64,000 nt of DNA from Cadophora sp. MPI-SDFR-AT-0126 (lineage: Eukaryota; Ascomycota; Leotiomycetes; Helotiales; Ploettnerulaceae), in the NCBI GenBank assembly GCA_020747065.1, contig JAGMVK010000013.1, forward strand, positions 558,001 to 622,000, given 5' to 3'. Positions 35,517-45,783 of this stretch are shown here, piece after piece (the first letter of the stretch is position 1; each line of letters begins with the position of its first letter). Both the position numbers and the translations under genes were made by a program. The notes under the pieces were generated by a model. It had not been told where the DNA came from and ran no database searches. It saw nothing but the letters and a program-made list of their open reading frames with translations.

Positions 35517-38442
35517 TCAGCGTGCCCGTTTCGCGACGTTTTCATCATAGTCCCATTGATGCTGTCTCTTCAATCCGCCTTCATATACGCTTGCCACACT
35601 CTCTTGCCACATACTCGGGCTCACGAATGAAGGTATGGCAGGCCCAGAATATTGTTGTGGGGGAAGGGTATGTGGGTTTGGCTGTAGATTTGTGTTGGGT
35701 AGATTTTGCAACTCAGGCAATGTGGGTATTTCTTGAGCACCTGAAATCGGAATTTTTAGAGGGGTGACTTGAGGAGCGGAGGTGCTTTGAGCAGGGTTCG
35801 TACCAAATGTGGTGTTCCATTGACTATCAGAAATTAGCATAAAGTATAAAGCATCCAAAACGTCTGCAAAGAACTTACTCAAAAATGCGCGAGGGGTTCC
35901 ATGTCGATGGGTCGGACATCGGAACCCCTGTTGAGATTGGCGGCTGAGGTTGAGGACCTCGTTGGCCAGTGGCCATCATGACGAGGGACTGTACAGCAGG
36001 AGAGTCACTCTTCGTGTCCACACCTCCGGCAGAAATAGGTGGTGAAATAGGGTGGGCAGTGTAACTGACTTGTTGCGATGCATGTTGTTGCTCCAAAACC
36101 TGCTGTGACGATCCATGCGGATGATACTGAGCATTTGATCGTGGAGGAGTGCTATGAATGGAACCCCCTGGACTACCATATGGAAAGCTTGGCTTGAGGA
36201 CAAATGGTTTCCTGGTATCGGCAGAGAATGCCTCTCGAAGCGCATCAATCTGTTGTTGCATGTCTGGCATCGGCCAAGAACTGGTGCACTTTTCCAATAT
36301 CCTCATATGTCGCGTGAAGTATTCCCGAGCATCGGTGTTGAGGTCTGGATCTGGTGAAGTGAGAGCAACCTGGGGTCTGTCTTTAGCAAACCGGTCAACA
36401 TCAAGAACGGTTGTAACTCACCAGATGGAGAACTGTACATGTCAATATGCAGTAAATGGTGAAGTTGATACCCCTGAGCATGCACAGAAGCCCAGTCATT
36501 CCGAAGGACTCCAAAGTTGCCTCCTGTAGCCTGCACAACAGCTTCGCCGAAGAATAGCAAATCATCATGTGATGTTTCCAACCCCCATCCATTCCAGTTG
36601 GCTCCATAAAGGTCAGTTGAGGCCGGTGAAGCATGATTATACTGAGGTAGTAGTAAGAATGAAGGTTTCCGATGAAATGGGAAGGTAGCCATGGTCGTGA
36701 GCCATCCGCAGGAAATGTTACTTGAAGATCGGGCGGTAGATCATTCATCCAGGATTCGAATGAGGGATTCAGCTGCACAAAATCCGGATCGATACCCCAA
36801 TCCTTCTTCTTCTTTATTTTCGAGTAGACATTATTCGCTCTTCGAACATTGCGAACGATTTTGGTGAAATAAGCGAAGTTTCGAGTGACGTGAAATTCAG
36901 CTTCATCATTTCCAACAACAGATCTTGGTATGCTTAGGTCCAAAGTCTCCATATCAACAGCCAAGTCGGTGCGACCTTGGTTTAGTTAGCTTTGTAAGGG
37001 CGATAAAGGGCGATAAGTGCAAAGTATAAGACAGACCTTGTGGTGAGCCGACCATCAACTCGCAAGCAAAGACTGTCTGCCATATCCGGGTTTTGGTTAT
37101 GCAATCAGCAAGATCAGATCCGCACGGTCTCCCAGCCTTGTGCTCGTCGAAATGCTCGTCTAGCCCAAGATCCTTTGCCATCTGGACACATGCAACAACA
37201 GTCATCCAGGAACGGAAGTAATAACCTCGCTTGGGTGCCGATTCTCTAGCTTTGAGAACGATGAGCATCCCCTGAAGTGTGCTCAACCTAGGGACATCCA
37301 TGAAAGAATCGGCATGTTCTGCCAATCCGTCAGCTTCACTTCTAACGGTCAGATATCCAAAACTTACTCGAAGCAAGTGCTAACCATTGATGCCCTTGCG
37401 ATGGCTCATCAGCGAGCCTTCCGGCAATTGCAAAGATAGCCTCAAGGATTAGAGGCGATATTGAGTCTCGATTTGTATGCCACTGCTGGTAGAATAGCGA
37501 CTTGTTGAGGACTGGAACGTAGGGGTGAACATTCATGAAGTACATGTCGAAATACTCCATGACTGTCTGCTCGTCTGGCATCAACTCAGGTGGGATCCGA
37601 ACTTTGAGATCAGGGCCAGATAGAGTGTTTGGCAGGGCAAGTTTGTAGTCATCAGCATCTTCGAAAGCTGGCTCTTCTTGCAAGGTCTTGTTCTTGTTCT
37701 TGTTGTTCAGATACGGTGCTACAGTCAATTAGTTGTTTTGCTTCACACGATACGTCCAATTATCCATACCTGACCCCGCCTCATTCATCCTCAATTCACC
37801 CAATAGATCGGCAAGATTCTGTTGCCCATACTGATCCTGCTCGTATGCCTCCGGGGTCTCTGGATGAGCAGATTGTGGTTGTAACGGTACTGACGAGTAA
37901 CCCGGTTGGGGAGGGTAATTCTGGTGCTGGTCGACAACGCTTACCGGGGTTTGCAAATTGCTGTAGTGCATGCTGGCGTGGCTGTGACTCGAGGAAGGCT
38001 CTCCGTAAGGCCCAGAGTGGTACACACCAGCGGCATCTGGATATGGCATCTGATTTGTATAAATCGGAGGGATGTTTTTGTGTGGCCCGCCCATTTGCTG
38101 CTGCATGGCCAATTGGTGCTGGTAGTCATCGTCGCCACTACCGCCGCTCTCATATTCTATCCTCTCCCCCTCAAATCCTTGGTTTGCTGGGAAGTCTCGT
38201 TCATAGTTAACGGTCGGGGGAACGCAGTGCAGCTTCAGTCGAATACAGGCCGAACAAGGCCATGTGTTTGTGGTTGCCGCGTCGCATTTGATCTTCCGTC
38301 TCCGACATCCTTCACATGCTCTCATTACTACCAATTGTCAATAACCAGAATCCAAGGGGTACATGTCATTGCTCATACCCTTCAACCGCTTGTGGCGATT
38401 GTGCTCATCGACGAATACATAATCTAAGCTCCCATTAGCCAT
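35517..38442 (-). CDS. Zn(II)2Cys6 fungal-specific transcription factor
   Basis: Seven exons (38442-38379, 38327-37770, 37718-37368, 37318-37037, 36975-36422, 36369-35879, 35823-35517) encode 868 residues. The first exon gives MANGSLDYVFVDEHNRHKRLK, then the binuclear zinc cluster ACEGCRRRKIKCDAATTNTW and PCSACIRLKLHC (CX2CX6CX9CX2CX6C). A Gln/Ser/Tyr-rich linker follows. The fungal_trans middle homology region has MEYFDMYFMNVHPYVPVLNK, SFMDVPRLSTLQGML and a KTRIWQTVFACELMVGSPQGR segment. The C-terminal ~200 residues are Pro/Gln/Ser-rich, as in activation domains. The DNA-contacting cluster near the extreme N-terminus is usual for pathway-specific and carbon-source regulators, but I cannot name the ortholog. 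The third splice junction was chosen to restore the conserved LALASKHADSFMDVP. Confidence 0.92.
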
Positions 38443-38819
38443 GAGCACCCCTCGGGGTATTGGAAAGGCGTACTCTTCTGGTTTTCTCTTTGCCCAAAAT
38501 TATTGGGCGCAAAAGAGAAACTCTGCATTTGTGAGCTTTGTGGGAGTAGTCTCCTTGTACCTGGGTCTCCAACCATTCTCCCTCGAAACTTGTCTTGTTG
38601 CCCCGAATTCGCGAGATCGGCTTGAGATGGGCGCACAAATACAGCGCCGAGTGGACTATGAAGCTGGCGAGACGAGTGAATTGCTGAGTTTGGAGTCCGA
38701 TGGAACTTTTTCTTGAGATACAGGTGGTGGTCGTCAGGAGATGATGTTTGCAGATATGTTTAAGTTCAAAACAGGGGGATTGTTCCGAAGGCTTCGCCCG
38801 ATGTGGCTATATGTCCTCT

Positions 38820-38836
38820 GATATATATATATATTA
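38820..38836. repeat. TA dinucleotide repeat
   Basis: An uninterrupted run of about eight AT units (GATATATATATATATTA) in a gene-free region. Confidence 0.75.
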
Positions 38837-39911
38837 GCAAGGCCACGAGTCTTCGGAATAATCCAAATTCACAGAGCTTGGGTATACGAAGCTACTTAAT
38901 GCGATCAAGACATACCTTTCAAGGGGGGCCGTTCTTGCGGGTGGCTACAAGCACTTCCAGTTCACGCGAGCTCTGTCAGACGTTGAAGCCGCCAGCTTAC
39001 CCGCGCAAACAGCAGACTGATTGCCGCTCAAGTGTACTCGAGAGCCATGCAAAAGGAGCGGCTTCAATGAAAGATGTGTCGTATCTGAAGCCAGAAGAAG
39101 CAGCGGGATAAAGCGGTAGCTGTGAACAGGAGATGAAGGTTTACCCAAAAACACTCTTCGGCGCAATTGAAGAGGATGAGGATGTTCCCTGTGGTGTACT
39201 TGTGGCCCGTCGAGATTCTAAGTCCCACCGCAGGATGGGCCGCCGTAAGAGGGGGAGGGGAGGGATTATGGGCGTCTGGGGGTGTCAAAAGGTTAGTGGA
39301 AACCCTAGTGGGTAGTCTAACAACAGTATTGTGTCCCCTGCAGTCTGGACGGGGGTAGCATGCCCCTCTCTGTGCTGATAAAATAATAAAGAATTATAAA
39401 ATGTCGTTACAGGGCTGTGACCCCTGACCACGGGGAGTTTGCGGTAAGTTCTTGAAGGCTGGTGCTAGCAGGCGAAAAAGGGCTTCTTCACGTGCTAGAG
39501 ATAACCTGGAATCTTGCCCTTGTCTTCTTCCCTGTATGCCCTTGTGTGCCCTTGTGTGTCTTGGAGATGCCGAAGCGATGCCGTACACAGTGGGAAAGTG
39601 GCTGAAGGCAGTTTGTGTCCCCCGCAGAAGCTTCAAGGAAGCTTGAAAGAACAGTCTGCAATGACTCGAAGTGTGGCTCGGTGGATGCCGGACGGAGATG
39701 CAGCTGCGCAACCGCATGTACATTGGACGAAAGCGCAGGAAGTCGAGGGGGCGCTGGGAGATCCGAGGCTATTTCGAGGCGTTTGGAGAGGCGATCTCAG
39801 GTTGATGATTGTCGGAAGAACTCTATAATTGTCGCCATGGAATTGGGGCTGAAACGCAATAAGGAGACTGCTGGCGTTGCCACAGGCGTGTGTGTTCTGG
39901 TCGCTCGTTTG

Positions 39912-39947
39912 TTGTCGTCCTCGTCGTCGTCGTCGTTGTCGTCGTGG
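39912..39947. repeat. Trinucleotide repeat (TCG)n, slightly imperfect
   Basis: About twelve tandem TCG/TTG/TCC units. It lies in a gene-free stretch, and no supported protein reads through it. Confidence 0.75.
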
Positions 39948-40250
39948 AATGGCTTGCCGGACTTTTTCTGGCATGAGGAGATGACTAGAAGGAGGGGAGT
40001 TCAGTGGTGCAGCGCACCACCACGCACTACTTGCACCAGGATTCCAGGAGGCAAAAGCTAGCCAGCTGCCGCTGTCAAAGCTACTTTGCGCGATAGTGAC
40101 TTTGCCGCAGCGCTAGATTTGAGTGAAACCTTGGGTTCTAGATAAGTTGCCCAAAGAGGCCTAGATCTAGGGGTAACTAGGAATTGAGAGGACTACGACC
40201 ACAGTAGTGGCGTGATATTGTCCAAGTGCAAGTGGATTATTCGATCTGAT

Positions 40251-40281
40251 CTTGACTTGACTTGACTTGACCTGACTTGAC
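40251..40281. repeat. Pentanucleotide microsatellite (CTTGA)n
   Basis: Six tandem CTTGA units, one with a single substitution (CCTGA), plus one base. Confidence 0.85.
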
Positions 40282-40442
40282 AAAGGAGTGGTGGGCCCTG
40301 AGGAGGGGAAAGGATCTCCACGCCCCTGCATTCTGCAAAACCAGTAGAGTTCGGTCCACGATCCAAGTCCACAGTGTGTGCTGCGCTGCTGTCAGCTTCA
40401 GGGAACGAAGCAAGAAACGCCGCAAGCAATAATCCTGTTGAG

Positions 40443-40470
40443 ATGGCATGGCATGGCATGGAATGAATGG
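40443..40470. repeat. Pentanucleotide microsatellite (ATGGC)n, first block
   Basis: Three ATGGC units followed by degenerate ATGGA and ATGA copies. A second block of the same unit lies 30 bp downstream. Confidence 0.8.
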
Positions 40471-40474
40471 CAAG

Positions 40475-40493
40475 ACAAAACAAAACAAAACAA
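40475..40493. repeat. Pentanucleotide microsatellite (ACAAA)n
   Basis: Nearly four tandem ACAAA units between the two ATGGC blocks. Confidence 0.8.
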
Positions 40494-40500
40494 GGTAAAG

Positions 40501-40528
40501 CATGGCATGGCATGGTATGGTATGGCAT
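40501..40528. repeat. Pentanucleotide microsatellite (ATGGC/ATGGT)n, second block
   Basis: Five to six tandem units mixing ATGGC and ATGGT. Confidence 0.8.
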
Positions 40529-41522
40529 ATCAGTCAGTACTGGCTGTTTGGTGGTTAGGATCCGGGAGTCAGTAGTGGGCAGGCAGTCTGGCATTGAACG
40601 ACAGATCGAACGAACGGCTTTGTGCATTCCCGGCTGGCCGTTTGGTTGGAACAAGCTGGGCCTGCAAAAGCAAGACATTTTCCCCCTCTCCCGCTACCAA
40701 CAACCACACAGAAGGGAGGAAAAAAGTAACCAAACATGGGCCAAACATAACATAACCATGCTAATGTAACCACAAACCACGCATGCCCTGGCCCACGTTT
40801 TCTGTTGCGTGATGCACGCACACTTTCCAAGAATCCAGGACGCCATAAGTCAGCCTACTTCTCATGCGGCCGCCGCTCCCATATTGAGCCCTGTGCATGA
40901 AGAGAAGCAGTCTTTCTGTCTGTACAGGACATGCTGTGCTACTCACCTGCCGTACCAAGATACTGCACCCTCAGTGTCAAATCTCCTTGACTAGATAGAT
41001 AACCTGGATTAGCGCCTCTTGGGCGACAACACCACTACAGTAGTCGGGCATCTGCGGACAGAAGGCCGGCAGTTACCGCAATGTATCCAAGTACCACTTT
41101 TACTGAGCTTCCTCTTACGGTGATTTTCGTGAGATAAAGGTAAGATCGAAATCAGATAATCATCGCCCGCCGCCCCATCGAAGGCGATGGATGAAGATTA
41201 GAGATCAATACTACCCCGCATACGTACTAGCGGTTGAGCATCCCGTCCATTGATGAGCTCATCTCCAGCGCTTGATGCCGCCCCTCGAAAGTGTCCTAGT
41301 GCTTGGAATGTTCGATAAAAATTCCACAGAACTATTGACCAGGGGCCGTCCTAGCGGGAGAACTTTGGCCATTGTTCTATGCATAATAGAACTTCATTTC
41401 ATGGCCTCGTCATGCGCGTGCGGATGGACACAGACGGCAGGATGGTGGGGTGGATTGGTCTCATTGCGGCTGCATGGGAAATGCAGAGCTTCTATGCCCC
41501 ACCAAATTTTTCCCAAACCGCG

Positions 41523-41756
41523 AATTGCGTCAAGCTATCTCATGCCAGCACTACAGTACGGAAGGGGGTTTCCAATGGGTCTCGTACACCCTAGGAAGGC
41601 AGTAAGCTTATTCTTCCAATCAGCAGTCTGAAGTTCTAGAACTTTCTCCATACATTTCCTCAAATGTTAAAGTAGAATATTTGGAGTGTACGAGACCCAC
41701 TGGGAACCCCCTTTCGTAGTAAACCAAGTGGCTTGTGGCATGAGATATGGTTGCGG
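41523..41756. repeat. Imperfect inverted repeat with ~70-bp arms
   Basis: The left arm (about 41523-41589) and right arm (about 41686-41756) are inverted copies separated by ~96 bp. The inner 36-38 bp match best: TACGRAAGGGGGTT is followed by GGGTCTCGTACAC in both. Differences in this core are G/A and T/C transitions plus a two-base gap. Similarity weakens outward, through CTCATGCC to about 41523. The unit could form a hairpin and might be a miniature inverted-repeat element or two inverted element fragments. No target-site duplication was identified. Confidence 0.65.
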
Positions 41757-43009
41757 GATTGTATCTGTGTACATGAACCCTTTCCGCTTATCGCGGTCGC
41801 CAGTGGATTATAACGTCGGCAATGAATCATGACGAACAATGAGACGAATTCAGATATGCTGCTGTAGGATCTTAGCGAGACTCGGACAGAGACCGAAGAC
41901 GAGAAAATACGATATAGACTCACGGATTCAGCCGCAGCTGCAAGTAAGATAGATGCGACTGAATCAACCTGAGGGAAATGCATGAACCTAATCTTCCTAA
42001 AATCTCTAGCCACGTCAGTAAGTCTAAGACACCCCCTTAAACACATCATAGTATCACACGGCCTTTTCGGATACTTTCTTCAGCTGAAAAGTTCATGTGG
42101 AATAACTACAGAACAAGTGAAACGTCTAAGTCTCGTTGGCGTTGAAGAGGACGGATCGTAGTATTTCCTGACTCGGATTTTGATCTCGCTTAGTAACTTT
42201 GTCTCAAAGAGCTCTATCAATAAACGGCTTGTGTCTTGGTCAATCACTTCGGCCCGAGGTCTCAAATGCCGACTCAGTTACTTGATGCAGATTAACAGAA
42301 CGGTTTACAAATTTTGAGTTTTGCAACAAACCTGACAGCCAAAGGAAGGTTTCAAGGAAGGTTTAATAGTGATGTAATGCGACCGATACGAGAACATACT
42401 TTTGGTGCTTGACGGCGATCTGCTACCTTGGCAAACCTCAGTCGTTGGTTTCAATGGTTTGGACGACGACAAGATTTGATATGGAACGACAAGGGACCCA
42501 GAAACCTTCGACTGGTGGCGAACAAAACTATGTCCGAAACAGGTTGCCTGGTTTCTATTCCAACGTTCATCTTCTTCTGTTTATGATACTGGTAACGCCA
42601 CTCGGCGAGCAAGACTTGCGACAATCTGATGGGAATGATGCTGCGTGCTATTTCTGAACATTATGCACCCTCTTCAACGATTTTGGAGATTCATGAACCC
42701 GGAAACATGCTGCCAGCAGCCTGGTCTTCAGCCTCGCGCTAGATGCTGCCCTTGCCCGAGTCTCCGCGGAAGCGCCGCCCGATGTGTTGCCGATATCGAT
42801 AAACCCTATCTTGAAAAAAGTATCGAAAGGCTGAACAACAATCCAGCGCACTCACGACCGCAACTGCTCTACTCTCTTTCCCCTTGGATCATAATATACT
42901 GCGGCCAAGGATTCTACTGAGTCTTACTAGACCCGAGCAAGTGAACACGATCAGGTAGCCACAAAGAGTACCAAGCGACACTCTTCATTCCAGCCTCGCC
43001 ACTTCTAAA

Positions 43010-43876
43010 ATGGCAGCACTCGACAATGCCAATCCCACAATACTGAGCGAGTCCGAACTGGCCACGCACAGACAGAGACGCAGGAATAGGGGAGATGTCT
43101 CCAAGAAGAGCGGCATCCGGGAGCTGTTGATGGCGAAGCCCAGTTACGCCTTGGATCCGTTTTACATGTCAGACTTCTCAGACACCGATTCCGACGATTC
43201 CAGCGTGGAACCAATTGATGAGCAAGAAATATACGGTATGTTGTTTCCGCTGCGAGATGATGTCGCGTTCCGTTTCCGATGCCAGAGTTTTCTTTCCCTG
43301 TTCAAGATCATGCTATGAAAGGACGCGATATTGCCTTCGTCATTGCGGAGGCTCTGGCTCAGATCTCTATTTTGAGCTATTGAACTTTATATTTAAAGTT
43401 TGTTCTATCGATGTTTTTCGCGTTGAAAGTATATTGTTGGAAAGCTGGAGAACCCCAGTGTAGTTTTTGGACAGTCTGACGACTGACGTTTCACAGACCT
43501 TATTGCGCCGATATCAGACCCTGAACACCCGCTTTCATTGGAATCCTTGGGCGTGGTGAAGCTACAAGACGTCCACCTCATCTCTCCCCCAGACCTTACG
43601 AATCCCGCTGCCCTGTCACGCGTCCTCGTCGAACTCACCCCCACGGTAACGCATTGCTCACTTGCGACGGTTATAGGCCTTGGCGTTCGGGTGCGTTTGG
43701 AACAAGCTTTGCCCCCAAGTTACCGGGTCGAAGTGAAGATCAAGGAGGGCACGCATAGCCAAGCAGACGAGGTCAACAAGCAGCTAGCGGACAAGGAGCG
43801 TGTTGCTGCCGCATTAGAGAATGACAATCTTATGGGTATCCTGAAGAAGATGATGAAGCCTTGCATGGAAGCATAA
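43010..43876 (+). CDS. CIA2: Cytosolic Fe-S assembly factor Cia2 / MIP18 family (DUF59)
   Basis: Two exons (43010-43235, 43497-43876) with a long 261-bp intron encode 201 residues. After a charged N-terminus (LATHRQRRRNRG, SDTDSDDSS) comes the MIP18 domain: DLIAPISDPEHPLSLESLGVV is split here as DPEHPLSLE and LGVVKLQDVHL. It continues with LVELTPTVTHCSLATVIGLG, which carries the conserved reactive Cys, and KIKEGTHSQADEVNKQL with ERVAAALEN. Cia2 acts with Cia1 and Mms19 as the targeting complex that inserts Fe-S clusters into cytosolic and nuclear proteins such as DNA polymerases and helicases. The intron is the longest seen in the housekeeping half of the window. Confidence 0.95.
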
Positions 43877-45783
43877 TATTGCTTTCGGTTGCACGGCTCT
43901 CCTGGTGTACATAGCATTCTATACTCAGCACAAGCGCGCGCATATTTCTCCACACTTCTAATTTCACAAGGGGCGATGTTTAAAGTGAAATTTAGACACT
44001 TGCAGGGCTTCCTCGCATGGGCCATAATACTCTATATTATAGCCCCCTCTTCAGGGGTTCCTCATCTTCCACAGACCCTTGAGATTGCGGCAATCGCCAT
44101 CTGCAGCTCACCTGTTAGCCATGTGCATTTACTCCCTGTCACCTGCAACCTCGTCAAGCTCACACTTCTCACCAACGTCGATCACCCCCTGGCCAGCACA
44201 CCCGCACCCCTGAATGCATTTCTGGGCAGCATCTCAAGAAGCGAGCTCTCCTCTTCCCACCCAATCAGCCATCACTTCACAGTGTCAACCGTCCCAGCCA
44301 CCCAATCAAAGAAACCAGACCTAAGCCTCCTTTGCCCCTCCCATAATCCTCATCCATGCTTCTGCAGTCCTGCCCCACCATCGTCTCCAAACTTGAAAAT
44401 GGAACAACATGGTGCCGCGAGATGCTGCCCTGCGGTGTCCCAAAGAAATCTAAACCCTGCTTGCCACGAAAGGGCCTCGACGGGAAGACCACTAGTCAGA
44501 GTACTGCTCCCCAGCCTCCTCATCCAATCATCCATCCAATGAGTTCAAAATTCACGAATCCACATAAAATAAAAAGTGAACCAATCTTGGGGGAACCGGC
44601 AAAATCGTTCTTCCATTTCCCCTCCCTCACTCGCTTCGCGGAACGCACCCCTCCTCTTCCACCAAATCCAGAAAGCAAGAAAAACAGCTCGTGCTCATCT
44701 TCCCTTCTCCCCGAGTCCCCTGTCCTGTCCAGTCGTGTCATCCCGTCATCCCATCAAAAAGGAAATGTGCCTCGGTGATTTTTAAATCTCCAAGGCGTCT
44801 TGTCATGTCCTTTGCGCTCACCTCAGCTCCCCCCAGTCAAAAAGTTACGCGGCCGAGTGGGTAACGAGCCAAAAATCGATAAAACAAGGTTGGTTTTCCC
44901 CCGCCTATAACTCCACGATATATAGAGACCATTCGGGAGGCTCAGGGAGGCAAATAAGAGGGGGTAAGAGGGTCGCCGCCGGACCGACTTGGAAGACAAA
45001 TCGTTGGGACGCGGAACGATCGTACCCTCCGTATTGTGGAAAGAAGAAACCCTTGCGAGAGATAAGCATAATTCTCCTTTTTGTTCGCAAGGCGGAAATA
45101 TCGGGAATCGTCATCTTTGGGTGTTCTATTACCCCTTCTAGAAAGATATTTCTACATCCTCGTGGAAAATCTTCGATAGATCTTTGTTTGCCTCTTCTTC
45201 GTTCTCGGTCGGGATTGCTTTCCTCGGCTTCTGGTCATTTTAAGAAATTGGCTGTGAATTACGTGGCTACTATACCTGGGGGTTGCATGGTGAGGGATGC
45301 TCTGTATGCGGGCCAATGGTAGAAACTCCGCGAGTGAGTGAGCACTATTGAACGCTGTTTGGTGCAGGTCCAAAGTATGTATGTCAATATCCACGGCACA
45401 TTTCTCTGGTCAAAGGTTGGGGGTTCTTTCATAGAGCATGCAGACGTGCTCGAGCTAGTGCTGTGCGTTCAAGTGAACGTGCTCGGCTACGTCGGATATC
45501 CCGCCGTGCAGCAAGGGGGCCCAATTGAAGCCACAGGTGGTCTGAAGGTGCAGCTGATTTCAAGTTTGATTTAGTGAACGTGTGGGTGTGTGGGAACATC
45601 CAATGCCACCAAATCTTGGTGCACATGTACATTGGAAAGTGCTCCTAGCTCTATCCTACAGACAGCTAACCTGCTCTGAACGCCAATTCACCTCAAATGC
45701 CCCATAATATCTCAAGGTTAGAGATGCCCATGCCCATGCCAACTCCAAGACTTATCTTTGCACTTTTGTTCAACGGTTCTCCA
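43877..45783. other. 1.9-kb intergenic region between convergent Cia2 and Snu114 genes
   Basis: C-rich and low-complexity in its first half (many CCTC/CATCC runs near 44100-44750). Long but protein-unlike open frames there arise from that composition. No splice-supported gene, tRNA or clear repeat was found. The ends should contain both 3' UTRs. Confidence 0.5.

Larger units (their letters stand above)
38443..43009. other. 4.6-kb gene-free region with microsatellites and an inverted repeat
   Basis: No exon chain with protein-like composition is found on either strand. Contents seen are a TA dinucleotide run near 38820, a GTC/CGT trinucleotide run at 39912-39947, three pentanucleotide microsatellite families at 40251-40528 and an imperfect inverted repeat at 41523-41756. 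The first ~300 bp should be the promoter of the minus-strand Zn2Cys6 gene and the last ~300 bp that of the Cia2 gene. Confidence 0.5.

Noticed and set aside
40251..40528. Possible CRISPR-like array
   Set aside because: These are simple tandem microsatellites without unique spacers; the genome is eukaryotic.
43889..44542. 217-codon open frame after Cia2
   Set aside because: Begins with a non-ATG codon and translates to Ser/Pro/His/Leu-rich sequence caused by C-rich DNA; no domain or splice support.
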